Program-made: the position numbers and the translations under genes
Shown: positions 45,394 to 54,608 of the stretch, one piece after another
Position numbering within the stretch: the stretch's first letter is position 1
How the letters are laid out: every line of letters begins with the position of its first letter
The notes under the pieces: model-generated
Told to the model about the DNA's origin: nothing
What the model saw: only the letters and a program-made list of their open reading frames with translations
The model's database searches: none
DNA from: Rhizobium sp. Root1203
Lineage (GTDB): Bacteria; Pseudomonadota; Alphaproteobacteria; Rhizobiales; Rhizobiaceae
Length of the DNA: 64,000 bases
NCBI RefSeq assembly: GCF_001424945.1
Contig: NZ_LMCW01000001.1
Location: 91,443-155,442 of the forward strand
Direction: 5' to 3'

Positions 45394-45876
45394 ATGATGT
45401 TTTGCCGGGTTAGAAACATCCGCGGATGGGCAGCTGCCGCCGCGATCGTCGTCACCAGCATTGTCTCACCACCGGCAGTCGCTGCCGGAATGGGCTATGC
45501 CGTGGTTCCCACGACGACCATCTACCCCGGCGAAGCCATCTCCGGTGCCCAGTTGCAGGAGGTGGAGGTGACCAATCCGAATCTGGCGGGCGACTATGCA
45601 AAGTCGATTGGCCAGGTCGAGGGGATGATATCCAAGCGGACGTTCCTGCCTGGACGGACCATCTCGATTTCGGCGCTGCGCGAACCCTACACGGTGACGC
45701 GTGGCTCTTCGATCCGTCTGGTGTTCACGCTGGGCGCGATGACGATCTCGGCTGCGGGATCGCCGCTCGAAGACGGTATGACCGGCCAGCTCGTCCGCGT
45801 TCGCAATATGGATTCCGGTGTCATCGTCAGCGGCACTGTGCTCGCCGACGGCACAATACACGTGGCCGCAAAATGA
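45394..45876 (+). CDS. flgA: P-ring assembly chaperone FlgA
   Basis: A 160-residue periplasmic chaperone with an N-terminal signal peptide (WAAAAAIVVTSIVSPPAVAA) and an SAF-like domain containing ISKRTFLPGRTISISALREP and VRVRNMDSGVIVSGTVLADG. It guides FlgI assembly, and its stop overlaps the flgI start (ATGA). It is shorter than enteric FlgA, as usual in rhizobia. Confidence 0.94.
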   Translation: MMFCRVRNIRGWAAAAAIVVTSIVSPPAVAAGMGYAVVPTTTIYPGEAISGAQLQEVEVTNPNLAGDYAKSIGQVEGMISKRTFLPGRTISISALREPYTVTRGSSIRLVFTLGAMTISAAGSPLEDGMTGQLVRVRNMDSGVIVSGTVLADGTIHVAAK

Positions 45877-46991
45877 AGATATTTTTTCGCCTTTTCATCA
45901 CGCTTGCATTTCTGTCTCCGAACTTTGCGTCGGTCGCGCCTGCTGCAGTGACGTCGCGCATCAAGGATATCGCCTCGCTTCAGGCGGGCCGCGACAATCA
46001 GCTGATCGGCTACGGCCTGATCGTCGGCCTTCAGGGGACCGGCGACGGCTTCCGTGCTTCGCCGTTTACCGAGCAGTCGATGCGCGCGATGCTGCAGAAT
46101 CTCGGCATTTCGACGCAGGGCGGCCAGTCCAACGCCAAGAATACGGCCGCCGTCATGGTCACGGCCAACCTGCCGCCCTTCGCAAGCCCGGGCAGCCGCA
46201 TCGACGTCAGCGTCAGTTCGCTCGGCGATGCCACGTCGCTGCGCGGCGGTACGCTTGTCATGACCTCTCTGTCGGGTGCCGACGGCCAGATTTATGCCGT
46301 CGCCCAGGGCTCGGTCGTCGTATCGGGCTTCACCGCCCAAGGCCAGGCGGCGAGTGTCACCGAAGGTGTCACCACCGCCGGCCGGGTTCCGGGAGGTGCC
46401 ATCATCGAACGCGAATTGCCTTCGCGCTTCAAGGATTCCGTCAATCTGGTGCTGCAATTGCGCAACCCGGATTTCTCGACCGCCGTCCGGATCGCCGACG
46501 TCGTCAACGGCTATGCTTCGCGTCGCTTCGGCGGCCCTGTTGCCGAGGCGAAGGATGCCCAGGAGGTGGTCGTCCAGAAGCCTCGGGAAGCCGACCTTAC
46601 GCGCCTCATGGCGGATATCGAGAACCTCGCCGTCGAAACCGACACGCCCGCCAAGGTCGTCGTCAACGAGCGCACGGGAACGATCGTCATCGGAGCGGAC
46701 GTGCGCGTCTCGCCGGTTGCCGTGAGCTACGGTACGCTGACCGTGCAAGTGACCGAAACGCCGCAGATCATCCAGCCTGAGCCGTTTTCTCGCGGTGTCA
46801 CCGCTGTCCAGCCGCAGACGGATATCGCGGCCCAGAAGACGGGTGGCAAGGTGGCGTTGCTCGACGGACCCGATCTCAAGACGCTGGTGGCGGGCCTCAA
46901 CAATATCGGCGTCAAGCCGGACGGTATCATCGCAATCCTGCAGGGCATCAAGTCTGCCGGTGCGCTGCAAGCGGAGCTTGTGCTGCAATGA
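45873..46991 (+). CDS. flgI: flagellar P-ring protein FlgI
   Basis: A 372-residue peptidoglycan-ring protein with a signal peptide (IFFRLFITLAFLSPNFASVA) and the family opening SRIKDIASLQAGRDNQLIGY followed by GLIVGLQGTGDG. Start at the ATG overlapping the flgA stop; upstream open frame is an overlap artefact. C-terminus LVAGLNNIGVKPDGIIAILQ is typical. Overlaps motE. Confidence 0.97.
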   Translation: MKIFFRLFITLAFLSPNFASVAPAAVTSRIKDIASLQAGRDNQLIGYGLIVGLQGTGDGFRASPFTEQSMRAMLQNLGISTQGGQSNAKNTAAVMVTANLPPFASPGSRIDVSVSSLGDATSLRGGTLVMTSLSGADGQIYAVAQGSVVVSGFTAQGQAASVTEGVTTAGRVPGGAIIERELPSRFKDSVNLVLQLRNPDFSTAVRIADVVNGYASRRFGGPVAEAKDAQEVVVQKPREADLTRLMADIENLAVETDTPAKVVVNERTGTIVIGADVRVSPVAVSYGTLTVQVTETPQIIQPEPFSRGVTAVQPQTDIAAQKTGGKVALLDGPDLKTLVAGLNNIGVKPDGIIAILQGIKSAGALQAELVLQ

Positions 46992-47536
46992 TGAAGTTTT
47001 CGGGTCCGAGCGTGGTTCTTCCTGAACTGATGCGCCGTCTGGCGCTGCCCGCTGCCGCCATCGTGCTGTTGACGATTCCAGGCGCCTTTGCGCAGGAAGC
47101 ACGGTCGACCGTCGGCGGCGAGCTCACCTCGGAAGAGGAGATCAAGCAGTTCTGCACGAACATCGCCGATCCGGCCCGCGACCAGCGCTACCTGCTGCAG
47201 AAGCAGGAGCTGGAGAAGCTGCGCGCCGATGTCGACACCCGCATTGCCGAGATGCAGAAGCGCAAGGACGAATATCAGGACTGGCTGAAACGCCGGGATG
47301 TCTTCCTGAAGCAGGCCGAAGCGGGCCTGACCGATATCTACAAGAAAATGAAGCCGGACGCCGCTGCCTCGCAGCTTCAGGAGATGAGAATCGAAGTCGC
47401 TGCAGCCGTCGTCATGCGGCTCAACCCGACGCAGTCGAGCCTGATCTTGAACGAGATGGATCCGAAGAAGGCGGCGATCATCGCCAATATCATCGCCAGC
47501 GCGTCCGATCCCAATACGTCGAAGGACCCCTCATGA
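46988..47536 (+). CDS. motE: MotE, periplasmic motility chaperone
   Basis: A 182-residue exported protein with an N-terminal signal peptide (ALPAAAIVLLTIPGAFAQ), a coiled-coil helix (KQELEKLRADVDTRIAEMQK) and a C-terminal MgtE-N-like domain (KMKPDAAASQLQEMRIEVAA, ending DPKKAAIIANIIASA). MotE in S. meliloti is a chaperone for the periplasmic motility protein MotC and is specific to rhizobia and kin. Overlaps flgI and flgH by four bases each. Confidence 0.93.
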   Translation: MMKFSGPSVVLPELMRRLALPAAAIVLLTIPGAFAQEARSTVGGELTSEEEIKQFCTNIADPARDQRYLLQKQELEKLRADVDTRIAEMQKRKDEYQDWLKRRDVFLKQAEAGLTDIYKKMKPDAAASQLQEMRIEVAAAVVMRLNPTQSSLILNEMDPKKAAIIANIIASASDPNTSKDPS

Positions 47537-48249
47537 ACAAGCTCCTCCCGGCGGCAATCGGTGCCGTAGCTATTCTCGCAGGCTGCGCGTCGCCGCAAGC
47601 GGTCAACGAGATCGGCCGAGCTCCCGCCATGAGCCCGATCGGCAGCGGCCTTGCCTATGGCCAGACGTCGCAGATGTCGATGTATCCGAAGCAGCCGCGG
47701 CAGGTCGCCCAGGGCTATTCGCTCTGGAGCGATTCCCAGGCCGCGCTGTTCAAGGACGCGCGTGCGCTCAATGTCGGCGATATCCTGACCGTCAACATTC
47801 AGATCAACGACAAGGCGAAGTTCGAGAACGATACCAGCCGCAGCCGGACCAACTCGAGCGGCCTCAACTGGGACGTCAATGCCAACGTCATGGGTTGGAA
47901 CCCGTCGTCGAAGACCGATGTGACGTATGGTTCCGATACAAGCACCGACGGCAAGGGCAAGATCGACCGCTCCGAAACACTGAAGCTCATGGTCGCCGCC
48001 GTAGTCACCGGCATCCTTGAGAACGGCAACCTGGTGCTAAGCGGCTCACAGGAAGTTCGTGTCAACCAGGAAATCCGGATTCTCAACGTCGCCGGTATCG
48101 TGCGTCCGCAGGATGTCGATGCCGACAACCAGATCTCCTATGAGAAGATCGCCGAGGCGCGGATCTCCTACGGCGGTCGAGGCCGCCTGATGGAAGTGCA
48201 GCAGCCTCCGCGCGGCCAGCAGGTCGTCGATCTCTTCTCGCCGCTCTGA
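47533..48249 (+). CDS. flgH: flagellar L-ring lipoprotein FlgH
   Basis: A 238-residue outer membrane L-ring protein with a lipoprotein signal and lipobox LAGC (Cys about residue 18). Family motifs include SLWSDSQAALFKDARALNVG and DILTVNIQINDKAKFEN, and the C-terminal half has NGNLVLSGSQEVRVNQEIRI. Overlaps motE; fliL starts 11 bases later. Confidence 0.96.
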   Translation: MNKLLPAAIGAVAILAGCASPQAVNEIGRAPAMSPIGSGLAYGQTSQMSMYPKQPRQVAQGYSLWSDSQAALFKDARALNVGDILTVNIQINDKAKFENDTSRSRTNSSGLNWDVNANVMGWNPSSKTDVTYGSDTSTDGKGKIDRSETLKLMVAAVVTGILENGNLVLSGSQEVRVNQEIRILNVAGIVRPQDVDADNQISYEKIAEARISYGGRGRLMEVQQPPRGQQVVDLFSPL

Positions 48250-48260
48250 GGTCGAATACG

Positions 48261-48779
48261 ATGGCAAATGCAGAAGCGCCCGAAGGCCAGTCGAAAAAGA
48301 AGTCGGCCGCCATGATGACCGTCGTGGGTCTTGCCGTCCTGACGCTGCTCGGCGGCGGCGGCGGCTGGGTCGTCGGCGGGATGGTTGCTCCCAGCATCAA
48401 GGGGGCGGCACAGGTAGAACAGGCCAAGGAAGCCAAGGACGCTTCCACGCAGAAGAAGGAAGGCGAGACTGGCCTGCCGCACATCTCGACGGAAGCCAAC
48501 AACGTCGTGCAGCTCGAGCCCATCACGTCGAATCTCGCCTATCCCTCGGAGAACTGGGTTCGCCTCGAGATTGCGCTGCTGTTTGACGGTCCGCCGGACG
48601 TGAAGCTCGCCGAGGATATTCATCAGGACATCCTGGCCTACGTACGGACGGTTTCGCTGCAGCAGATCGAAGGCCCGCGCGGCTTCGAATATCTTAGGGA
48701 TGACATCCAGGAGCGTGTTGACCTTCGAGCGCAGGGACGCGTATCGAAGATCATGTTCAGGACCTTCGTCATCGAATGA
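48261..48779 (+). CDS. fliL: flagellar basal-body-associated protein FliL
   Basis: A 172-residue single-pass inner membrane protein: short cytoplasmic N-terminus, helix MTVVGLAVLTLLGGGGGWVV (about residues 16-35), charged linker and a periplasmic domain with NWVRLEIALLFDG and the FRTFVIE end. FliL surrounds stators and supports torque. Overlaps fliP by four bases. Confidence 0.94.
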   Translation: MANAEAPEGQSKKKSAAMMTVVGLAVLTLLGGGGGWVVGGMVAPSIKGAAQVEQAKEAKDASTQKKEGETGLPHISTEANNVVQLEPITSNLAYPSENWVRLEIALLFDGPPDVKLAEDIHQDILAYVRTVSLQQIEGPRGFEYLRDDIQERVDLRAQGRVSKIMFRTFVIE

Positions 48780-49513
48780 TTCGATTCCTCGTGATTTTGG
48801 CTGCCATGATGGCGGTCCCGGAGCTGGCGCATGCCCAGCAATTGCCGACGAACCTGCTGAACCTGCCGGTTGACGGTTCGGTCGCCGCGTGGATCATCAG
48901 AACCTTCGGCCTGCTCACCGTCCTTTCGGTCGCGCCGGGCATCCTGATCATGGTGACGAGCTTTCCGCGCTTCGTCATCGCCTTTTCGATCCTGCGCAGT
49001 GGCATGGGCCTTTCGTCGACGCCGTCGAACATGATCCTCCTGTCGCTGTCGCTTTTCATGACCTTCTACGTCATGCAGCCGACCTTCGATCAGGCGTGGC
49101 AGACCGGCGTGCAGCCGCTGCTCGTCAACCAGATCAACGAACAGCAGGCAATTGAGCGGATTGCCGAGCCGTTTCGGACGTTCATGACCCACAATACGCG
49201 CGAGAAGGACCTTGCGCTCTTTGTCGATCTCGCGCGCGAGCGCGGCCAGACGGTCGATACCGGCGAGAAGGTCGACTATCGCGTGCTGATCCCCGCTTTC
49301 ATGATTTCGGAAATCCGCCGAGGTTTCGAAATCGGATTCCTCGTCGTGCTTCCGTTTCTGGTCATCGACCTGATCGTTGCGACCATCACCATGGCGATGG
49401 GCATGATGATGCTGCCCCCGACATCGATCTCCCTGCCGTTCAAGATCCTCTTCTTCGTCTTGATAGACGGCTGGAACCTGCTCGTCGGCAGTCTGGTGCG
49501 ATCGTTCCACTGA
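48776..49513 (+). CDS. fliP: flagellar export gate protein FliP
   Basis: A 245-residue export gate subunit with cleaved signal peptide (RFLVILAAMMAVPELAHAQ) and four membrane helices. Family signatures: MVTSFPRFVIAFSILRSGMG, then STPSNMILLSLSLFMTFYV, and C-terminal VATITMAMGMMMLPPTSISL. In other rhizobia the flagellin genes come next; here a glycan gene block intervenes. Confidence 0.97.
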   Translation: MIRFLVILAAMMAVPELAHAQQLPTNLLNLPVDGSVAAWIIRTFGLLTVLSVAPGILIMVTSFPRFVIAFSILRSGMGLSSTPSNMILLSLSLFMTFYVMQPTFDQAWQTGVQPLLVNQINEQQAIERIAEPFRTFMTHNTREKDLALFVDLARERGQTVDTGEKVDYRVLIPAFMISEIRRGFEIGFLVVLPFLVIDLIVATITMAMGMMMLPPTSISLPFKILFFVLIDGWNLLVGSLVRSFH

Positions 49514-49743
49514 CGATTGCGTCGTCCGCTTCGATTTCACCGCGAAAAACCCAATTTCTTACCCGTGACGATGCAGTGTCGATCTTCTCGGGCAGGCAAG
49601 GTTCACACAAGAGTTTTCCGGAATAGATGGGGACATACCTGCTACCGGATTGTCTTCCATATGACCCATGAATGCCCCTGGTTTCCCGCTCCGGACACGA
49701 TAGTCCGAGGTCGCCTTTTCCGCATTGAGCCACGGCGGTTCCC
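49514..49743. promoter_or_regulatory. junction between flagellar genes and glycan island
   Basis: 230 bases that mark the edge of the inserted glycan block. A weak hairpin (CGGAC/GTCCG around 49694-49709) followed by GGTCGCCTTTT might terminate fliP transcription or belong to the rfbF leader. No recombinase site or repeat shared with the far edge was noticed. Confidence 0.35.
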
Positions 49744-50517
49744 ATGAAGGTCGTCATCCTTGCCGGCGGCCTGGGCTCCAGGCTCGCCGAGGAAACGTCG
49801 GTTCGTCCCAAGCCGTTGGTCGAAGTCGGCGACAAGCCGATCATTTGGCATATCATGAGCATCTACGCTCATCACGGCCTGAACGATTTCATCATCTGCG
49901 CCGGCTACAAGGGCTATATGCTGAAGGAATACTTCGCAAACCTCGCCCTTCATCATAGCGACATCACGGTCGATCTCGGCCGCAACAGCATCGAATACCA
50001 CGGCGGTTCTGCGCCGAACTGGCGCGTTACGGTCATCGACACGGGGATCAACACGCTGACCGGCGGACGCATCAAGCGCATCCGCAAGTATTTGCGCGAC
50101 GACGAGCCCTTTTGCCTCACCTATGGCGACGGTGTCGCCGACATCGATATCACCGCGGAGATCGCGTTCCACCGCAGCCATGGGCTCGACGGAACGGTCT
50201 GCGCCGTTCTTCCCCCGGGCCGGTTCGGCGCGCTCGAAATGTCCGGAGATCTCGTTTCGAACTTCGCCGAGAAAGTGCGCGGCGACGGGCAACGGATCAA
50301 CGGCGGCTTCCTGGTTCTGCAGCCCTCGATTATCGATCATATCGAGGGAGACGAAACGGTCCTCGAGACCGGCCCCCTGGAGAAGCTGGTCAGGCTCGGC
50401 CAGCTCGCGGCGTTCCGCCATGACGGGTTCTGGCGGCCCATGGATACGCTTCGCGAACGCACGGAACTCGATGACTTGTGGCGATCGGGCAAGGCGCCCT
50501 GGAAGGTCTGGGCATGA
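49744..50517 (+). CDS. rfbF: glucose-1-phosphate cytidylyltransferase
   Basis: A 257-residue nucleotidyltransferase that makes CDP-glucose from glucose-1-phosphate and CTP. The signature LAGGLGSRLAEETSVRPKPL (about residues 6-25), with GDKPIIWHIM, FIICAGYKGYMLKEYF and PPGRFGALEM, agrees closely with RfbF/DdhA of O-antigen clusters. The EET.RPKP pattern separates it from UDP- and dTDP-sugar enzymes. It opens the glycan island; its stop overlaps the start of rfbG. Confidence 0.95.
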   Translation: MKVVILAGGLGSRLAEETSVRPKPLVEVGDKPIIWHIMSIYAHHGLNDFIICAGYKGYMLKEYFANLALHHSDITVDLGRNSIEYHGGSAPNWRVTVIDTGINTLTGGRIKRIRKYLRDDEPFCLTYGDGVADIDITAEIAFHRSHGLDGTVCAVLPPGRFGALEMSGDLVSNFAEKVRGDGQRINGGFLVLQPSIIDHIEGDETVLETGPLEKLVRLGQLAAFRHDGFWRPMDTLRERTELDDLWRSGKAPWKVWA

Positions 50518-51611
50518 CGAATTTCTGGGCCGGGCGCCGCGTCTTCATCACCGGGCATACGGGCTTCAAGGGTGCCTGGCTCTGTCTGTGGCTGGAGCGC
50601 ATGGGCGCCGAAGTCCATGGCGCGGCCCTGGCCGCCGAGCCTGGCTCGCTGCATCAGCTTGTCGCTCCCTGGCCGGGACAGCATCATACGACGCTCGATA
50701 TCCGCGACCGAGACCGATTGACGGCGGCGCTGCAAGCCGCGCGGCCCGAGATCGTCATCCATATGGCGGCCCAGGCACTGGTTCGCCGCTCCTATGCGGA
50801 CCCGGTGGAGACGTTCGCCGCGAATGTCATGGGCACGGTGAACCTGCTCGAAGCCGTTCGCGCATCGGGAACCGTGAGCGCGGTGCTCGTCGTCACATCG
50901 GACAAGGTCTATGAGAATCACGGCGAAGGCCGGCCGTTCTCCGAGCTCGACCCCCTCGGCGGCAAGGACCCGTACAGCAATTCGAAGGCCTGCGCCGAAC
51001 TCGTCTGCAGGAGCTATCGCGACAGCTTCATGGCCAAGGAAGGCATTCTGGTTGCGACCGCGAGAGCTGGCAACGTCATCGGGGGCGGCGATTGGGCAGA
51101 GGGCAGGCTTGTGCCGGACTTCATGCGCGCCGTCAGCGATGGCAGGAGCATCAGCCTGCGCTATCCCGACGCCGTGCGCCCATGGCAACATGTGCTCGAA
51201 CCGCTCAGCGGCTATCTCGCGATGGCCGAGGCACTCGCCACGCGCCAGGGCGGACTGCCGGAGGCGATGAATTTCGGGCCCGACCCCGACAGCTTCGCAA
51301 CCGTTGCCGACGTCGTCGACGCCCTCAGCGCCGCCTGTGGTTTGGCGAGGGGGTGGGAAATGGCTCCCGGCGCACATCCGCCGGAGGCAGCCACCCTGAC
51401 GCTCACTTCGCAGCTTGCCGCCGCCTCGCTCGGGTGGCGGCCAAGGCTCGACCTCGGCGAGACGATCGAGTGGACGTCCGCCTGGTACGCGGCTCATCGC
51501 GCGGGACGGGATATGCGCTCCTTCACGCTCGACCAGATCGCGCGATACGAAGCGCTGGCGCCGACGAGTGCGCTCGTATCGGTCCATGCGCGCATGGCCA
51601 TGGCCGGCTAG
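50514..51611 (+). CDS. rfbG: CDP-glucose 4,6-dehydratase
   Basis: A 365-residue extended short-chain dehydrogenase that converts CDP-glucose to CDP-4-keto-6-deoxyglucose. NAD motif VFITGHTGFKGAWLCLW (about residues 9-25; the GHTGFKG.W form is typical of RfbG), catalytic motif YSNSKACAEL (YxxxK) and the VTSDKVYEN triad segment. Start at the ATG overlapping rfbF (ATGA), so the two CDP-sugar enzymes are translationally coupled. Confidence 0.95.
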   Translation: MTNFWAGRRVFITGHTGFKGAWLCLWLERMGAEVHGAALAAEPGSLHQLVAPWPGQHHTTLDIRDRDRLTAALQAARPEIVIHMAAQALVRRSYADPVETFAANVMGTVNLLEAVRASGTVSAVLVVTSDKVYENHGEGRPFSELDPLGGKDPYSNSKACAELVCRSYRDSFMAKEGILVATARAGNVIGGGDWAEGRLVPDFMRAVSDGRSISLRYPDAVRPWQHVLEPLSGYLAMAEALATRQGGLPEAMNFGPDPDSFATVADVVDALSAACGLARGWEMAPGAHPPEAATLTLTSQLAAASLGWRPRLDLGETIEWTSAWYAAHRAGRDMRSFTLDQIARYEALAPTSALVSVHARMAMAG

Positions 51612-51699
51612 ACGGTTATCGCCATAACGAAATTCAGGTGAAGACGACGAGCGCGCGGCGGCGATTTCGAGCTGCTCGGCCGCTCAGGGAGACTGCGAA

Positions 51700-52953
51700 A
51701 TGACGACCGGGGATATCAAGCTCAGCATCTGCATTCCGACCTATAACCGGTCCGCTTTCTTGCGCCGCACGCTGCAATACTATCGCGAAACCGTCGATCT
51801 CCCCTTCGCCTATGAAATCGTCATCTCGGACAACGCTTCGACGGACGATACCCCTGCGCTGGTCGAGGAGTTCATCGGTTACGGCATGCCGATCAAATAC
51901 TTCAGGCGCGCCACCAATGGCGGGCTTGAAGTCAATGTCATGAGCACCTTCCATCTCGTCGGGGGCAGGTACGCCGTCTACACCGGGGATGACGATCGGC
52001 TCATCATGGACGGCCTGAGGGAAGCGGTCGATTATCTTGACACCAACCCCGTCGTCAGCGCCTGCTATGCCCCATGGTACCAGCACAACGAGATCGAGGG
52101 TCGCGACACCCACCTTTTCTTCGAACTCGAAAGGGACATGCGCTTCGTCCGCCGCAGCTATAGCGAGGTCTTCGATTTCGTCACCGAGGGGCACATTTTC
52201 CCGGAAGCGGCAATCTTCAGTGTCTCGGCGCTACGCTCGCTGCCGATTCCAGGCACGTTCTGCTACTCTCCCTTCATGCACCTTGCCCACTTCCTCGAAT
52301 TCGGCGATGTCGCGTTCCTGAAGAAGCCGTTTTATCGCTCGATCATCCAGAGTGCCATCGCTCGCGACCGCGTTCAGGCGGGGCACGACGAAGCCATGAC
52401 GTCGTGGGATCGATATCGTGGAGGCCTGGAGTACTTCCTGCATACCGGATTGAAGCGTGGCGCGATGACCCTGAGCGGGGATCGCGGCAGTCGCTATCAG
52501 CAGGTGATACAGCAATTCGTCTTTGTTCGAATGAGTATTGCCCTCAAGCTGTGGCTTGGGAAAAAGAACTATCTGAAGGCTCACGAGATCTACGTGCGGC
52601 TGGCGGCAAATGGTCTTGCGGGAACGCCGGACCTCCTGCCTCTGCGGGATATACTGCCGCGCATGGCCTCGCTGCAGGCGCTGGCCTGGACCGCCGGCGC
52701 GGTTGCAGGTGTCAGCCGGCTGGTCCTTCACGGCATCGGCAACATAGAGCCGGTCGAACGAATGCTGCGCGATCTCGGCCTGCCGCAGGATGTTGCCGTG
52801 GTCGACAAGATCGACGGCGACGAGAAAGCCGACATGGCAAAATTGCTGGTCCTGGTGCCCGGCGATGCGGAGAGGCAGCAGTTCCTGGATCGGGGCTGCC
52901 TGCCGAACCTGGTTCTGCGCGAAACGGATCTCTCGGTTTCGATCCTGGTTTAG
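51700..52953 (+). CDS. family 2 glycosyltransferase
   Basis: A 417-residue GT-A enzyme: KLSICIPTYNRSAFLRRTL at the N-terminus, ISDNASTDDTP and the metal motif YTGDDDRLIM near residue 93. The C-terminal 180 residues are an additional helical region without membrane segments. It lies 88 bases behind rfbG and 78 before the epimerase gene, so it probably transfers the CDP-derived sugar. Donor and acceptor are inferred. Confidence 0.85.
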   Translation: MTTGDIKLSICIPTYNRSAFLRRTLQYYRETVDLPFAYEIVISDNASTDDTPALVEEFIGYGMPIKYFRRATNGGLEVNVMSTFHLVGGRYAVYTGDDDRLIMDGLREAVDYLDTNPVVSACYAPWYQHNEIEGRDTHLFFELERDMRFVRRSYSEVFDFVTEGHIFPEAAIFSVSALRSLPIPGTFCYSPFMHLAHFLEFGDVAFLKKPFYRSIIQSAIARDRVQAGHDEAMTSWDRYRGGLEYFLHTGLKRGAMTLSGDRGSRYQQVIQQFVFVRMSIALKLWLGKKNYLKAHEIYVRLAANGLAGTPDLLPLRDILPRMASLQALAWTAGAVAGVSRLVLHGIGNIEPVERMLRDLGLPQDVAVVDKIDGDEKADMAKLLVLVPGDAERQQFLDRGCLPNLVLRETDLSVSILV

Positions 52954-53031
52954 CCGTCGGCGTCTGCTTGCCGGCCACGCTTGATCCGGCATCTGGGCGC
53001 TCCGTCGTTTCCCACAAGAGGATGTTCGAAA

Positions 53032-53583
53032 ATGGACATACAACCGCTCGGCCTATCCGGCGTATTTTCCATCGCGATCGAAAGGCGCACGGACGAACGG
53101 GGGTTCTTCGCGCGCTCCTTCTGCGTGCAGGAGTTTGCCGACAAGGCGCTGGAGGCGACGTGGGTACAGGCGAACACCTCGTTCAGTGCCGCGAAAGGCA
53201 CCGTGCGTGGCATGCATTTTCAGCGCCCGCCGAAAGCCGAGGTCAAGCTCGTCCGTTGCGTTCGCGGTGCAGCACTCGACGTCGTCGTCGATATCCGTGC
53301 CGGGTCGCCGACCTATGGACGTTGGATCGGCTACGAACTGACGGCCGAAGCGCGCAACGCGATCTACGTTCCGCACGGGTTCGCCCATGGCTTCCAGACG
53401 CTGGAGCCGGATACGGAACTCATGTATTTCGTGTCGGAATTCTATTCGCCGGTGGACGAGGGCGGCCTTTGCTACAACGACCCGCAACTGGCTATCGCCT
53501 GGCCGCTACCTGCTGCGAACGTCTCTCAGAGGGATCTCGCTCACCCGTCGTTTTCGGAGCTGCAACCGGTAGAACTTGGCTGA
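53032..53583 (+). CDS. RmlC/RfbC-like nucleotide-sugar 3(,5)-epimerase
   Basis: A 183-residue cupin of the dTDP-4-dehydrorhamnose 3,5-epimerase family. Active-site His in KGTVRGMHFQRPP (about residues 58-70) with the following EVKLVRCVRG, then DVVVDIRAGSP and YVPHGFAHGFQTLE. Linked to CDP-glucose dehydratase, its substrate is probably CDP-4-keto-6-deoxyglucose rather than a dTDP sugar. GAGGA lies upstream of the ATG at 53032. Last gene before a terminator and convergent methyltransferases. Confidence 0.88.
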   Translation: MDIQPLGLSGVFSIAIERRTDERGFFARSFCVQEFADKALEATWVQANTSFSAAKGTVRGMHFQRPPKAEVKLVRCVRGAALDVVVDIRAGSPTYGRWIGYELTAEARNAIYVPHGFAHGFQTLEPDTELMYFVSEFYSPVDEGGLCYNDPQLAIAWPLPAANVSQRDLAHPSFSELQPVELG

Positions 53584-53658
53584 CCGGAAACCAGGGCCGC
53601 GGCCCACGCGGCCGTTCCGCATGCGCCGAAGGCCTTGTAAATCCCTTGATAGACAACA

Positions 53659-53690
53659 ACGCCCGGTCGAAGCCGGGCGTATGATTTTCT
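53659..53690. terminator. terminator between convergent epimerase and TylF-type genes
   Basis: ACGCCCGG and CCGGGCGT form a perfect eight-base-pair stem around a six-base loop, followed on the plus strand by ATGATTTTCT. It ends the rfbF-rfbG-GT2-epimerase transcript and may also serve the opposing gene. Confidence 0.75.
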
Positions 53691-53715
53691 GGGCGATGGG
53701 TGAACCCCGTCGGCG

Positions 53716-54477
53716 TCACTCCTTGACGAGATACGCTCCCGGCGCGTTTGCCCAGGGAAAGCGGCGCAGCGGCGTCTTGATACCGCGCTCCCTGGCGAAC
53801 TCGTCCCAGGCGATCGTTTCGCCAGGCCACTTGCTCGTGGCGTATTCGTCAAGAACGATCACGCCGCCGGTCACCACCCGGTCCCAGCAGCGATCGAGCA
53901 CGAGCTTCGTCGGCTCGTAGATGTCCACATCGAGATTGATGAGGCAGAACCGGGCTTCCGGGTTTTCGTCAAGCCAGTGGGGCAGGGTCTGGTTGATGTC
54001 GCCGGTGACGATGTTGCCGCGATTGGTCGGCAGCACGCCATCCTCGTTGTGAAGTTTCATGAGTTCCATGAATTCGTCTAGGAAGCTTTCCGAACTAAGG
54101 CCGCCCGGCGTCTTCTGAATGCGCGTGTCGGTGTCTCCGTCCTGCTCCGCAAGGCTCGGGAACCCGGCAAAGCTGTCGAAGCCGAAAACCTTCTTGTGGG
54201 TCGCCGTCGGTGTGAAGACCTCAAGGAACTTGTGCCAGCTGAAGAAGGACTTTCCGTAGTAGACACCGAACTCGACGTAGTGCCCGGGCAGATCCTGAGT
54301 GAGCTTGAAGAGCTCGTAATGGGCGAGTTGGCGGATGAACGAGCGGCGGCTGGCATAGACCGGGAAGAGGTCCATGTAGTGGCGAACGTCATGCGGCCAT
54401 TTCTGCGTGATGGCGGCGAGCTTGGTGAAGTAGGAATTCTCGCCATCGGAGGGATAGAAGAACGTATCGGTCTGCAT
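53716..54477 (-). CDS. TylF/MycF-type sugar O-methyltransferase
   Basis: A 253-residue class I SAM-dependent methyltransferase of the TylF (macrocin O-methyltransferase) family, which methylates hydroxyls of deoxysugars. SAM site GHYVEFGVYYGKSFFSWHKF (about residues 65-84), FGFDSFAGFPSL, and the metal-binding acidic segment LINLDVDIYEPTKLVLD with VIVLDEYA. In this island its likely substrate is the glycan sugar. It is third on the minus-strand transcript behind two FkbM-type genes, 131 bases downstream of them. Confidence 0.88.
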   Translation of the reverse strand: MQTDTFFYPSDGENSYFTKLAAITQKWPHDVRHYMDLFPVYASRRSFIRQLAHYELFKLTQDLPGHYVEFGVYYGKSFFSWHKFLEVFTPTATHKKVFGFDSFAGFPSLAEQDGDTDTRIQKTPGGLSSESFLDEFMELMKLHNEDGVLPTNRGNIVTGDINQTLPHWLDENPEARFCLINLDVDIYEPTKLVLDRCWDRVVTGGVIVLDEYATSKWPGETIAWDEFARERGIKTPLRRFPWANAPGAYLVKE

Positions 54478-54608
54478 GTCGGAATAGCTCCGTTAGGGTG
54501 AAACTTTGTGCAGTGATGTCTCACCGCTGCTTGTCCGGGGCGAGCCGGCTGGCCTCGAAATCGATGAGGTTGCGAGGATGGAGCCCAATGACATCGCGCG
54601 CCCTGCGT

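Noticed and set aside
49694..49709. Short hairpin CGGAC/GTCCG before rfbF as a terminator of the flagellar operon
   Set aside because: Five base pairs only, with the T tract seven bases away; too weak to call as a terminator.
52404..53684. A 426-codon plus-strand frame overlapping the GT2 and epimerase genes
   Set aside because: It crosses two well-supported genes in a different frame.
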